A DNA stretch of 17,475 nt from CAXRGH01 sp964230195 (GTDB taxonomy: Bacteria; Pseudomonadota; Gammaproteobacteria; Enterobacterales; Alteromonadaceae), in assembly GCA_964230195.1 (NCBI GenBank), contig CAXRGH010000235.1:1-17475 (forward strand). Direction: 5' to 3'. A program made the position numbers and the translations under genes. Positions 8,089-15,614 of the stretch are shown here, in pieces (within the stretch, counting starts at the first letter, position 1; each line of letters starts with the position of its first letter). Below the pieces are notes generated by a model. The model worked only from the letters and a program-made list of their open reading frames with translations. It had not been told where the DNA came from and made no database searches.

Positions 8089-9084
8089 TTATTTACTTAT
8101 GTTTTTTGACTGCAACACACCAATATCCGTGGCAAGGACAAACTGTCCGTTAAAATGAACGCCGTTCAATATTGCTTTTTCTTCTGGTATTTGATGTTCC
8201 GATACTTGACCGCCGCTAAGACTGACAACGTGACCATTGTTACCGACAATGTACGTAACACCATTTGCTGAGAAAACACCATTAAAAGACGCTTTAGCTT
8301 TAGTACGAACCCGTTCAAACTCAGCTCCAACTCGCTTGCGCTCAAATACCGTGCCGCGTAATCCTCCAAGAATAGTCTGATTATCAAACACGTTAACGGT
8401 GAAAAATGACCCTTCATAATCCACCTCAAGCTTGTTCCAAGTAACACCGAAATCTGTACTTTGCGCAACCAATCCCATTTCTCCAACCATAATGAGGGTA
8501 TTGTCTGAAACGGCAATTTGATTAAAGTGAGGAAGAATACTTTCCAATTCGAGTTCGTAATCTTCGATACTTTCTTCCTTTAATTCCTCAAGATATTCCC
8601 TATCTTCTTCAAACAGTAATTCAGTATGAATTTCACTTACCCAACTTTTACCGCCATCTCTTGTTCGCAGATACATACCGTATGCGCCTATCGCCACGCC
8701 GTGCTGCTGGTCAAAAAAGACAATATCTAACAATGGTTTATCAACACTAAAATCAGAATATTGGATAACCCAATTCCGACCACCATCGACGCTATGAATG
8801 ATTGTGGCGTCATGGCCAACATCACAAACACTGTCTCCAACAGCGGTGACCGCTGTAAGAAGCACAGATACCGGAGCTTCGCTCTGTTGCCATTGCGAAC
8901 CGTCATCTGAAGTTAAAATATGCCCTCGTTCACCAACCGCGATCAAACGACCATTAACTTGGGTAATATCTGATAGTAACGATTGGTCAGCTAGAGGACT
9001 AATTACGGATGGTTGATGTTGATTTGCGAACAGTGCTGCTGGAAACACAAGGCCAACAAAAAGAAAAAACTGCTTAATATTCAT
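8089..9084 (-). CDS. YCF48-like / Asp-box beta-propeller protein, exported
   Basis: A secreted 331-residue protein related to the YCF48 (photosystem II assembly factor Hcf136-like) propeller family; outside phototrophs such genes often sit beside RND transporters, and their role is unproven. Seen: signal peptide MNIKQFFLFVGLVFPAALFA with likely cleavage after Ala20, and four S/T-x-D-x-G-x-x-W Asp-box repeats at 58-65, 98-105, 141-148 and 209-216. A strongly acidic stretch (159-181, 13 of 23 residues Asp/Glu) interrupts the repeats. The start chosen is the ATG at 9082-9084: it opens directly into the signal peptide. A longer reading from a TTG at 9115-9117 would add 11 residues but would place the start codon in the loop of a hairpin. 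Only a weak ribosome site (GAG) is visible. It likely works in the periplasm with the adjacent RND protein. Confidence 0.85.
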   Translation of the reverse strand: MNIKQFFLFVGLVFPAALFANQHQPSVISPLADQSLLSDITQVNGRLIAVGERGHILTSDDGSQWQQSEAPVSVLLTAVTAVGDSVCDVGHDATIIHSVDGGRNWVIQYSDFSVDKPLLDIVFFDQQHGVAIGAYGMYLRTRDGGKSWVSEIHTELLFEEDREYLEELKEESIEDYELELESILPHFNQIAVSDNTLIMVGEMGLVAQSTDFGVTWNKLEVDYEGSFFTVNVFDNQTILGGLRGTVFERKRVGAEFERVRTKAKASFNGVFSANGVTYIVGNNGHVVSLSGGQVSEHQIPEEKAILNGVHFNGQFVLATDIGVLQSKNISK

Positions 9085-9100
9085 ACACACTCTATAGACA

Positions 9101-9129
9101 AATAAAGGCCGTATCAAACGGCCTTTATT
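9101..9129 (-). terminator. Hairpin between DUF1329 and YCF48 genes, likely partial terminator
   Basis: Perfect 12-bp stem, AATAAAGGCCGT (9101-9112) with ACGGCCTTTATT (9118-9129), 5-base loop ATCAA. On the minus strand the descending arm ends in CTTTATTTG, a weak T-rich tail. It starts 21 bases after the DUF1329 stop and ends 16 bases before the YCF48 start. It probably lowers expression of the YCF48 and RND genes relative to the DUF1302/DUF1329 pair, or stabilises the 3' end of the upstream message. Confidence 0.7.
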
Positions 9130-9131
9130 AG

Positions 9132-9137
9132 ATTATA
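9132..9137 (-). promoter_or_regulatory. TATAAT hexamer just before the intra-operon hairpin, possible internal -10
   Basis: A consensus -10 hexamer on the minus strand, two bases before the hairpin stem. No convincing -35 is visible at 16-18 bases, nor an extended TG. If active it would start transcripts near 9125, inside the hairpin's first arm, for the YCF48 and RND genes. In such AT-rich sequence the hexamer alone is weak evidence. Confidence 0.25.
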
Positions 9138-9150
9138 ATAAAATCAACGT

Positions 9151-10515
9151 TTAACGCTTACTATCACGTTTTAACGCGCTTGATTTGAATTCACTATCTG
9201 TAAACTTAACAGAGAAGTCATACATCTTAGTTTCATTATCTAAGCCAAGTGCTAGGTAACGGCGCGAGTTTAGATCATGATAAACGTCTAGCGTTGACCA
9301 CTGAGTTGGTACCTCATAATAATTTAAGCCGTAAGCCATTGACACACGGTATAAATCACCACGGTTATCATACATGTCAACCACTTGCGCTTGCCAGCTA
9401 TCCTCATCTAGGAAGAACACACGTTTCTGATAAACGTGACGGTATTCATCTTTTAGATTCGCTTCAACAACCCAAACACGATGTTTTTCATAGCGTGTAT
9501 GTTGTGGATTAATGTGTCCTGGAGTAAGGATATCGTCATAAGATAACGCGTCACTGTGAAGCTTATAACTGTTGTAAGCAATAAACATTTCTTGCTTGCC
9601 TTTCAATGTCCAGTTATAACGGTCAGGTGCACCGTTGAACATGTCGAAATCATCTGTCGTACGCAAGCCATCAGCCGCTGTACCTGGTGCATCATAAGCA
9701 ATATTAGGCGCGCGACGAACTCGGCGCTGTCCAGTGTTATAAGTCCATGCTTGACGTGGATCTCTTACCTGATCCATGGTTTCATGAACGAGTAACGCTG
9801 TGCCTGCTAAACGTGATGGTGAAGTCACTTTCTGTTTGAACTTCATTAACACATTTTCGGCCTCAAGATCGGCAGCGCTCACTCCCATAGCGGAGTATTT
9901 GATCATCAACTCGTCATCAAAACCAATTAAAGTGTAATCACCACTTGCGGTTGGAGCCGCTTGCCCAGCAAAACGAGCAATATTCTCACCACGATAGCGA
10001 AGGATATGATTCCAAATCGCCTCTAAACCATTCGATGGAATTGGGAAAGGTACACCAACAACAGCGTTTTTGATTCCATTACCGCTTTGAACAAGTTCCG
10101 CTGACAACGCATTTTGCTTAGTCGCGTCGTAAACACGTGCTGGTGCTGATGCTGAACGGCGTGTTTTGTATACTGGCATCTTGAATGTTTCAGGGTAAGT
10201 TTCAAACAACTTAATCTGACCAGCACTTAGAAAATCTGCATATTGCTTATAGTTTGCTGCTGTGATGGTATACAACGGCGCATCGCCCGGGAATGGATCA
10301 GGGTGATGATCACCTGCTTTGTATCCTGCTGGAGCAGCAGTAATACCACCTGTCCATGCTGGAATGCTACCATCAGCATTGCCTTTCACTTCACCACCAA
10401 GCGGGGTTAAATCAGCCCCTAAGCGATTCGCTTCGTTTGGTGAAACCTTTGCGTATCCAGCGCTTGCTGACAATGTTAGCGCTAAAACTGTCGCAATTTT
10501 AGTAATTCTTCTCAT
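9151..10515 (-). CDS. DUF1329 family periplasmic protein
   Basis: A 454-residue exported protein of the DUF1329 family (Pfam PF07044), proposed to resemble LolA/LolB lipoprotein or lipid carriers; no reaction is established. Seen: signal peptide MRRITKIATVLALTLSASAG with likely cleavage after Ala22 (YA-KVSP), no lipobox cysteine, then family landmarks LGADLTPLGGEVKGNADGSI, IPAWTGG, NGLEAIWNH and RRAPNIAYD. The ATG at 10513-10515 has a strong AAGGAG (10524-10529) eight bases upstream; this site overlaps the TAA of the DUF1302 gene. DUF1329 and DUF1302 genes are neighbours in many proteobacteria, so I infer that the two products work together, the soluble carrier passing cargo to or from the barrel. 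Confidence 0.9.
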   Translation of the reverse strand: MRRITKIATVLALTLSASAGYAKVSPNEANRLGADLTPLGGEVKGNADGSIPAWTGGITAAPAGYKAGDHHPDPFPGDAPLYTITAANYKQYADFLSAGQIKLFETYPETFKMPVYKTRRSASAPARVYDATKQNALSAELVQSGNGIKNAVVGVPFPIPSNGLEAIWNHILRYRGENIARFAGQAAPTASGDYTLIGFDDELMIKYSAMGVSAADLEAENVLMKFKQKVTSPSRLAGTALLVHETMDQVRDPRQAWTYNTGQRRVRRAPNIAYDAPGTAADGLRTTDDFDMFNGAPDRYNWTLKGKQEMFIAYNSYKLHSDALSYDDILTPGHINPQHTRYEKHRVWVVEANLKDEYRHVYQKRVFFLDEDSWQAQVVDMYDNRGDLYRVSMAYGLNYYEVPTQWSTLDVYHDLNSRRYLALGLDNETKMYDFSVKFTDSEFKSSALKRDSKR

Positions 10516-10523
10516 TATTGCGT

Positions 10524-10529
10524 CTCCTT
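10524..10529 (-). promoter_or_regulatory. Strong ribosome binding site of the DUF1329 gene, overlapping the upstream stop codon
   Basis: AAGGAG on the minus strand. Its first two bases are the end of the TAA stop of the DUF1302 gene (10528-10530). The overlap ties the two genes into one message, and ribosomes ending DUF1302 could reload for DUF1329. Confidence 0.75.
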
Positions 10530-12573
10530 ATAGTGAATACTTGAGGGTGAAAGATACGAAGTCACGGTCACTTAGTAAGTTTGTAGTTCCTACACCGCCC
10601 CAAAAACTGTTGTAGCCAATATCAAGCCCCCAGCGGCTGATATAATCAAATGATAAAGTCACGTTCGCAGACTGACGGTCTTCAATGAAAAGAAACATTG
10701 GATCTGGCGTAATACCGTCAACATCGTGAGAGTAAACACCTCGAATTGACATATTAACGCCAGCCATCACATTATTGAAATCGGCTTTTGCCAGTAGACG
10801 ATAACCCCAAGCGTCATCCGTAGGGAACGGATTAGTTTCAGGACCGTCAGACAATCCTACATGTAGCCCCTCAACTCCACTTGCAATTGGGCCACTACGT
10901 CCCGTGCCTGGACCATTCAAACGCAGATTTTCCGGCATGTCTTGAATACTCACATAACCAATTTCCGCCAACATAACTAAGTTGTCAGTACCAAGTGTTG
11001 GACCAAACAAATGAGTCATTGTGACTTGCGCTTGCATTGTATCCGATTCATAAATTCCGTCGATATGACCACCCGGGTCAGTCATTGAACCGTTCATTGC
11101 ACTTATTTGAGATAGGTTTGCAAGATCTGGACGTAAACCTGCTTGGGCTAATTGCTCCGGCATAGCAGCATACAAGATCTCAACATCATCAATCTGTAAC
11201 GGTTCATCTTTACGGTAGGCAATTTCACCTGCAATAGCAGTTTCGCCGACATTGGTATTGAAACTGAATCCGTAAAGTTGGATATCTTCAGGATAATAGA
11301 ACCCACCTGAAGTGAATGCATTCAGTTGCGTCACATTGTCTCTTGTAATTTCTGTCGTTGCGAGCATTCCTACGTCAGCGGTCACTGAATCTCCGGTAAA
11401 ATTAGACGCTCGTCCTGAAATTAACGGGCGCTTGCTATGGTAATTCAGTAAATACGCCGAGAACTCTGTTTCATTCAACTCTTCTGCAAAATAGGAAAGG
11501 CGGATACCGTATTGGCCACCATCATCTGGCTCCACGTCAGCCGCTAGATCATAAGCTCTGACAGCAACTTTGGTTGGATATGCTAAATATGCTTGCCCTA
11601 GAGCCGCTGAGTCGCCACCGTTTCGTAAGGCGTCACCGATGCCATTTAAACCTGCCAAAAGCACATCCATATTAATATCTGGATTACCAGAGAAACCAAG
11701 TTGGATATTATTTGCCTGACCGCCAGCACCAGCAAAGTCATTACTGGCAAAATAACTACCAGCTTGCGGCAAACGAGACTTCTCCCATTCGTATTGGTAG
11801 TACATTTCAAGGTCAACATTTTCAGACAGTCCAATAGACGCAAATACCGTCCCTACAGGAATAAATACTTCTTTCAATGACATACCAGGTGAACGAGCAC
11901 GCGTAACATCAACAGGGTTGATCGTATTAATACCGTGAGTGATTAATGTTGACTCACCCCAACTGATAACCTGCTCACCGACTCGAATAGTCACAGGGGT
12001 ATCACCGAACTCAAAGTCTGCGTACACGAAAGCATCCAAGAAGCGAATATCTGAGCAAAGCTCTTCTTCAACTCGACGATTGTCGCATAAATCAGCTTTT
12101 TGGCCGGTGATTGGATGTGCCCAAGCAGCTTCTTTACCGGCGACGGCAAAATCATGAAAATACATACCTCGAACAAACAATCCAAAGTTCTCGTAAGCGA
12201 TATCTAATTCGTGAACACCTTTAAGCAAGGTTGAGAATGCGTCACCCTCGTTGAAATTTAAATTACCGTTATCGCCATTGGTGGAATATGAAGCGTCGGT
12301 CAACGCCCAAACACCTGAACTGCTATATATTGGGTTTGTTGCTGCATTATAGCCAGTCCAATCAAGATTGAGTTGGTTGCTGTTGCCAATTAAGCTCATG
12401 TCTCTCTCTTCGACACGGATACTGGTGCCTAAAGAGAACTCTGAATCAAACTTTACATCAAGTTTACCAAAGCTCCAGTCCGCGCCAATGGAAGGCAAAG
12501 ACGCAACCGCAAGTGACAATGCGACTCCCTTTGCTATCAGTGAACGATTAAAAATGTGATTCTTTTTATTCAT
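10528..12573 (-). CDS. DUF1302 family outer-membrane beta-barrel protein
   Basis: A 681-residue protein of the DUF1302 family (Pfam PF06980), predicted outer-membrane porin-like barrel; its cargo is not established. Seen: signal peptide with positive N-terminus (MNKKNHIFNRSLIAKG) and likely cleavage after Ala31 (SIGA-DWSF), the family opening FDSEFSLGTSIR, the NGDNGNLNFNEGDAF region, the motif GEQVISWGES with INTINPVDVTRARSPG (199-230), many alternating strand segments, and a short terminal strand ending FTLKYSL. Its only cysteines, 163 and 173, are ten apart and may form a disulfide. Start choice: an earlier in-frame ATG (12580-12582) touches the GGAG at 12583-12586 with no spacer, whereas the ATG at 12571-12573 has nine bases; the later one is preferred. 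First gene of the envelope cassette and probably its most strongly expressed. Confidence 0.9.
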   Translation of the reverse strand: MNKKNHIFNRSLIAKGVALSLAVASLPSIGADWSFGKLDVKFDSEFSLGTSIRVEERDMSLIGNSNQLNLDWTGYNAATNPIYSSSGVWALTDASYSTNGDNGNLNFNEGDAFSTLLKGVHELDIAYENFGLFVRGMYFHDFAVAGKEAAWAHPITGQKADLCDNRRVEEELCSDIRFLDAFVYADFEFGDTPVTIRVGEQVISWGESTLITHGINTINPVDVTRARSPGMSLKEVFIPVGTVFASIGLSENVDLEMYYQYEWEKSRLPQAGSYFASNDFAGAGGQANNIQLGFSGNPDINMDVLLAGLNGIGDALRNGGDSAALGQAYLAYPTKVAVRAYDLAADVEPDDGGQYGIRLSYFAEELNETEFSAYLLNYHSKRPLISGRASNFTGDSVTADVGMLATTEITRDNVTQLNAFTSGGFYYPEDIQLYGFSFNTNVGETAIAGEIAYRKDEPLQIDDVEILYAAMPEQLAQAGLRPDLANLSQISAMNGSMTDPGGHIDGIYESDTMQAQVTMTHLFGPTLGTDNLVMLAEIGYVSIQDMPENLRLNGPGTGRSGPIASGVEGLHVGLSDGPETNPFPTDDAWGYRLLAKADFNNVMAGVNMSIRGVYSHDVDGITPDPMFLFIEDRQSANVTLSFDYISRWGLDIGYNSFWGGVGTTNLLSDRDFVSFTLKYSL

Positions 12574-12648
12574 ATTTGTCATCTCCGATGGTTCTTTTGA
12601 TTCTTGTTATTCACCAAAAGATATAAGTATTCACGATAAATTAACAAA

Positions 12649-12677
12649 ATAATTACACCAAACATTAAAGTTAGCAA
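12649..12677 (-). promoter_or_regulatory. Candidate promoter of the envelope cassette
   Basis: On the minus strand TTGCTA (12672-12677) is followed after 17 bases by AATTAT (12649-12654), preceded by TGT as an extended -10. Each hexamer matches four of six consensus bases. Transcription would begin near 12642, leaving a leader of about 70 bases before the DUF1302 start. It lies in the only sizeable gap upstream of the cassette. Confidence 0.4.
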
Positions 12678-12684
12678 GTTTAAT
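12664..12684. promoter_or_regulatory. Imperfect 9-3-9 dyad over the -35 region, possible operator
   Basis: ATTAAAGTT-AGC-AAGTTTAAT pairs at 8 of 9 arm positions. It covers the candidate -35 box, the position expected for a repressor site. The sequence does not match regulators I know, including FadR and PsrA sites. Confidence 0.3.
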
Positions 12685-12757
12685 TGTTATAAGTTCAATC
12701 ACTTAATGAAAGAAATAACAAAATTTAAACAGGCGTTTTGTTCACTCAGATTGACAC

Positions 12758-12979
12758 TCAGCCTAATACTGCCTCAAATGTCACAAGTTTTTGGTTATTA
12801 TCTACCACAAGTTGAAACCTTCCGTGTATCCCATTGGCAGTAATGAACCGACGTAATTGAGCCACTGGTATGCTGACGCGAACGCCATTTTCCGAGGTCA
12901 AAACGGCTTGTTGCTTACCCCAATACAAGCGTTCACATTGAGCCGGGCTCGCATTTAAACGGAAAAAATAGTGCCGCAT
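12758..12979 (-). CDS. DUF2835 family small protein
   Basis: A 73-residue basic protein of the DUF2835 family (Pfam PF11197), function unknown. Seen: the family pattern YFFRLNAS near the start, a middle VRVSIPVAQLRRFI and the conserved GIHGRFQLVVD near 50-60. There is no signal peptide or membrane segment, so it is likely cytoplasmic. The ATG at 12977-12979 lies four bases after the pepN stop (TGA GGTA ATG), so it is probably translated by coupling to pepN. In Vibrio and Shewanella genomes, as I recall, this small gene lies between pepN and the large glutamate dehydrogenase gene; here the next gene is the DUF1302 barrel instead. No clear terminator follows it. Confidence 0.88.
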   Translation of the reverse strand: MRHYFFRLNASPAQCERLYWGKQQAVLTSENGVRVSIPVAQLRRFITANGIHGRFQLVVDNNQKLVTFEAVLG

Positions 12980-12983
12980 TACC

Positions 12984-15587
12984 TCAATGAAGTGCCTTAC
13001 TCACTTTCTCATACAAATCAGGACTTAATTCACTTTCATTTAATTGGGTCAGTGCCTGATTCATCGATTCTTGGTAGCTCTGAGCATAGCGCTTCGCTTG
13101 CATTAACGGTTCAACTAAACGCGCTGAGATTTGAGGATTTACTTTATCGAGTTTAAGAAGGTAATCTGCAAGCAATTGATAGCCGGTTCCATTTAGATTA
13201 TGAAATCCGAGGGCATTGTTACGACAAAAACTTCCCCAGACGCTTCTCACTCGGTTTGGATTATTGATGGTATAACTGGGATGTGACATCAACTCATCAA
13301 GTACGTGACTCGGCTCGGCATTATTTGCACCAGCTTTCAAACTAAACCATTTGTCTAGCACGAGCACATCACCTCTCCACTTGGCTTCAAAGTCTGCCAT
13401 GAGGGAGTTAAATACCGATTTTTCGCCATACTGACAGGCAGACAATAAATTAAGCGTATCAGTCATATTCGAGCATTCTTGGTATCGCTGATGCCAATAG
13501 TCGCTCCCCATTTCACCCGATATCGCAAGCCACACATTTAACGTAGCTTTCAACCTACGATCGTCAACCTGATGAGCCTGATAATCATAGCTTTCATAGA
13601 CAGGTATAGCATTCAACAAAACAATAACATGAGGCAAAAGCGCTTTGGCTAAACGTTGCTTTATTGTATCCGCTGTTTCATAGCATCGATGAATATCAAT
13701 CAGCCCACCTTGTGATTGGAAGATACTTTCCAAAGAAGGGAACTGAAGACACTCCGCCAACAGTGCCGTATTTCCATCCGCATTTTCAATCAATTTGATG
13801 AGGGTTGATTGCAAACAATCAAAAACGTCACTCGATGCGTTTTGATACGCTTCAGTTATACATTGAAGGTAAAGTGATTGCATAGCATCCCAGCGATTAA
13901 AATCATCACTGGCATAGGTAATTAAATGTTGCAACTCAGCTAGGCTTGCATCGTACTTTACTTTGACGGGGGCCGAGAAATGCTGAAATAACGATATGGC
14001 AGCAGGTTCCACCGATAAGTCATACGTAAATGTCTGCTGTGCATCAGTCAGGCTCTGAACAACAGAGGTGCTACCTCCGTTAATAACAATGGGCATCCCC
14101 GCGTGGTCGATAAATTCAATCGACATTGGTATATGCAAAGGTAGCTTTTGTTTTTGATCCGCCGTCACAGGTGTCTGCTGTTCGCAATGTAAATGCAAAC
14201 TATTTGACTCAGCATGATACTCACTTTTCACAGACACTACAGGCGTCCCTGATTGGCTATACCAACGCCTGAACAAGCTTAAGTCAGTTGCAGAGGCATC
14301 CTCCATTGCGTTGACAAAGTCGTCACAAGTGACCGCGCAGCCATCATGACGTTCAAAATACAAATCCATACCTTGTCTAAATTTAGACTGCCCTAACAAT
14401 GTATGGAGCATCCTTATCACTTCGGCTCCCTTATCATACACAGTAACAGTGTAAAAATTATTCATTTCTATCACTTGTTCAGGGCGAATAGGATGTGACA
14501 TTGGGCCGGCATCTTCGGTAAATTGATGCTCACGCATAACTCGTACACTATTAATTCTATTAACCAACGGAGAGCTCATATCATTGCTAAACTGTTGGTC
14601 ACGGAAGACCGTTAATCCTTCTTTTAAGCTTAACTGAAACCAATCTCTGCAGGTGACACGGTTGCCAGTCCAGTTGTGGAAGTACTCATGCCCGATGATT
14701 GATTCAATATTAAAATAGTCGGTATCGGTTGCTGATTCTGAATTTGCTAACACGTATTTACTATTAAATACATTGAGTCCTTTGTTCTCCATTGCCCCCA
14801 TATTGAAGAAATCAACGGCAACCACCATGTAGATATCCAGATCATACGAAAGACCGAACACATCCTCATCCCATTTCATGGCACTTTTAAGGGAGTCCAA
14901 TGCGTGATAACCACGTTCTTTCTGCCCTTTATCAACGAACAATTGTAACAACACATCACGCCCGTCCGCCGTTACATAGCGATCTTCAAGTAAGTCAAAG
15001 TCCCCGGCAACTAGTGCGAACAGATAGCACGGTTTAGGATGAGGATCATCCCACTCGGCCCAATGTCTTCCATCGTTGGTTGTTCCAGAGTTTACAAGAT
15101 TACCGTTACTGAGTAATCGCGGATATTGTTGACGATCCCCATTGATCAAAACGGAAAATTTAGCGAGAACATCAGGACGATCAAGATAGTATGTAATTTT
15201 ACGGAATCCCTCTGCTTCACATTGTGTACAGAACGCACCATTAGAGCAATATAAGCCTTCTAGGCTAGTGTTACTCTCGGGCGAAATTACATTAATGATC
15301 TGTAGCGTAAAACTTTCAAATCCAGTTGGTATCTGGATGGTGAGGGCGTCTTCTGCAAGCTGATAGTCAAGCGTTTGTTGCCTATCAACAAACGCCACTG
15401 ATACTAGTTCAAGTTCTGCACCATCCAATCGTAGCTGTTTTGCAGTGTTGGACAGTCGCCTCACGGTTAATGTTGACTTAACCACTGTTCGCTTTGGATC
15501 GAGGGTGATATCAAGATTAACCGAATCAATTGTAAATTCGGGAGGGGTATAGTCACTTAAACGCTTTATTTGATGTTTCGCAGTCAT
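12984..15587 (-). CDS. pepN: Aminopeptidase N (M1 family zinc metallopeptidase)
   Basis: Broad-specificity cytoplasmic aminopeptidase that removes N-terminal residues from peptides in late protein turnover and peptide nutrition. It has 867 residues against 870 in E. coli, with collinear motifs three residues later than in E. coli: GAMEN (264-268), HEYFH with zinc ligands His300 and His304 and catalytic Glu301, third ligand Glu323, and transition-state Tyr384 (VTVYDKGAEV). All catalytic residues are present. The long alpha-helical C-terminal domain typical of the PepN branch follows. The ATG at 15585-15587 has AAGGAG six bases upstream. It starts 27 bases after the NhaC gene and is followed after four bases by DUF2835, so these three may be cotranscribed. 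Confidence 0.97.
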   Translation of the reverse strand: MTAKHQIKRLSDYTPPEFTIDSVNLDITLDPKRTVVKSTLTVRRLSNTAKQLRLDGAELELVSVAFVDRQQTLDYQLAEDALTIQIPTGFESFTLQIINVISPESNTSLEGLYCSNGAFCTQCEAEGFRKITYYLDRPDVLAKFSVLINGDRQQYPRLLSNGNLVNSGTTNDGRHWAEWDDPHPKPCYLFALVAGDFDLLEDRYVTADGRDVLLQLFVDKGQKERGYHALDSLKSAMKWDEDVFGLSYDLDIYMVVAVDFFNMGAMENKGLNVFNSKYVLANSESATDTDYFNIESIIGHEYFHNWTGNRVTCRDWFQLSLKEGLTVFRDQQFSNDMSSPLVNRINSVRVMREHQFTEDAGPMSHPIRPEQVIEMNNFYTVTVYDKGAEVIRMLHTLLGQSKFRQGMDLYFERHDGCAVTCDDFVNAMEDASATDLSLFRRWYSQSGTPVVSVKSEYHAESNSLHLHCEQQTPVTADQKQKLPLHIPMSIEFIDHAGMPIVINGGSTSVVQSLTDAQQTFTYDLSVEPAAISLFQHFSAPVKVKYDASLAELQHLITYASDDFNRWDAMQSLYLQCITEAYQNASSDVFDCLQSTLIKLIENADGNTALLAECLQFPSLESIFQSQGGLIDIHRCYETADTIKQRLAKALLPHVIVLLNAIPVYESYDYQAHQVDDRRLKATLNVWLAISGEMGSDYWHQRYQECSNMTDTLNLLSACQYGEKSVFNSLMADFEAKWRGDVLVLDKWFSLKAGANNAEPSHVLDELMSHPSYTINNPNRVRSVWGSFCRNNALGFHNLNGTGYQLLADYLLKLDKVNPQISARLVEPLMQAKRYAQSYQESMNQALTQLNESELSPDLYEKVSKALH

Positions 15588-15614
15588 TGCAAACTCCTTA
15601 TCAATCTCAGACGC

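Noticed and set aside
8166..8516. 116-codon minus-strand frame inside the YCF48-like gene
   Set aside because: Out-of-frame overlap with a gene that has Asp-box repeats in the main frame; no domain of its own.
682..9129. The GGCCGT-containing hairpins at 682-703 and 9101-9129 as copies of a dispersed repeat
   Set aside because: They share only the GC-rich core common in terminators; arms, loops and flanks differ, so common origin is not supported.
12717..12742. AACAAAA / TTTTGTT inverted repeat after DUF2835 as a terminator
   Set aside because: Seven A/T-dominated pairs with a 12-base loop and no T-run; too weak to call, so the end of the pepN-DUF2835 message is left unassigned.
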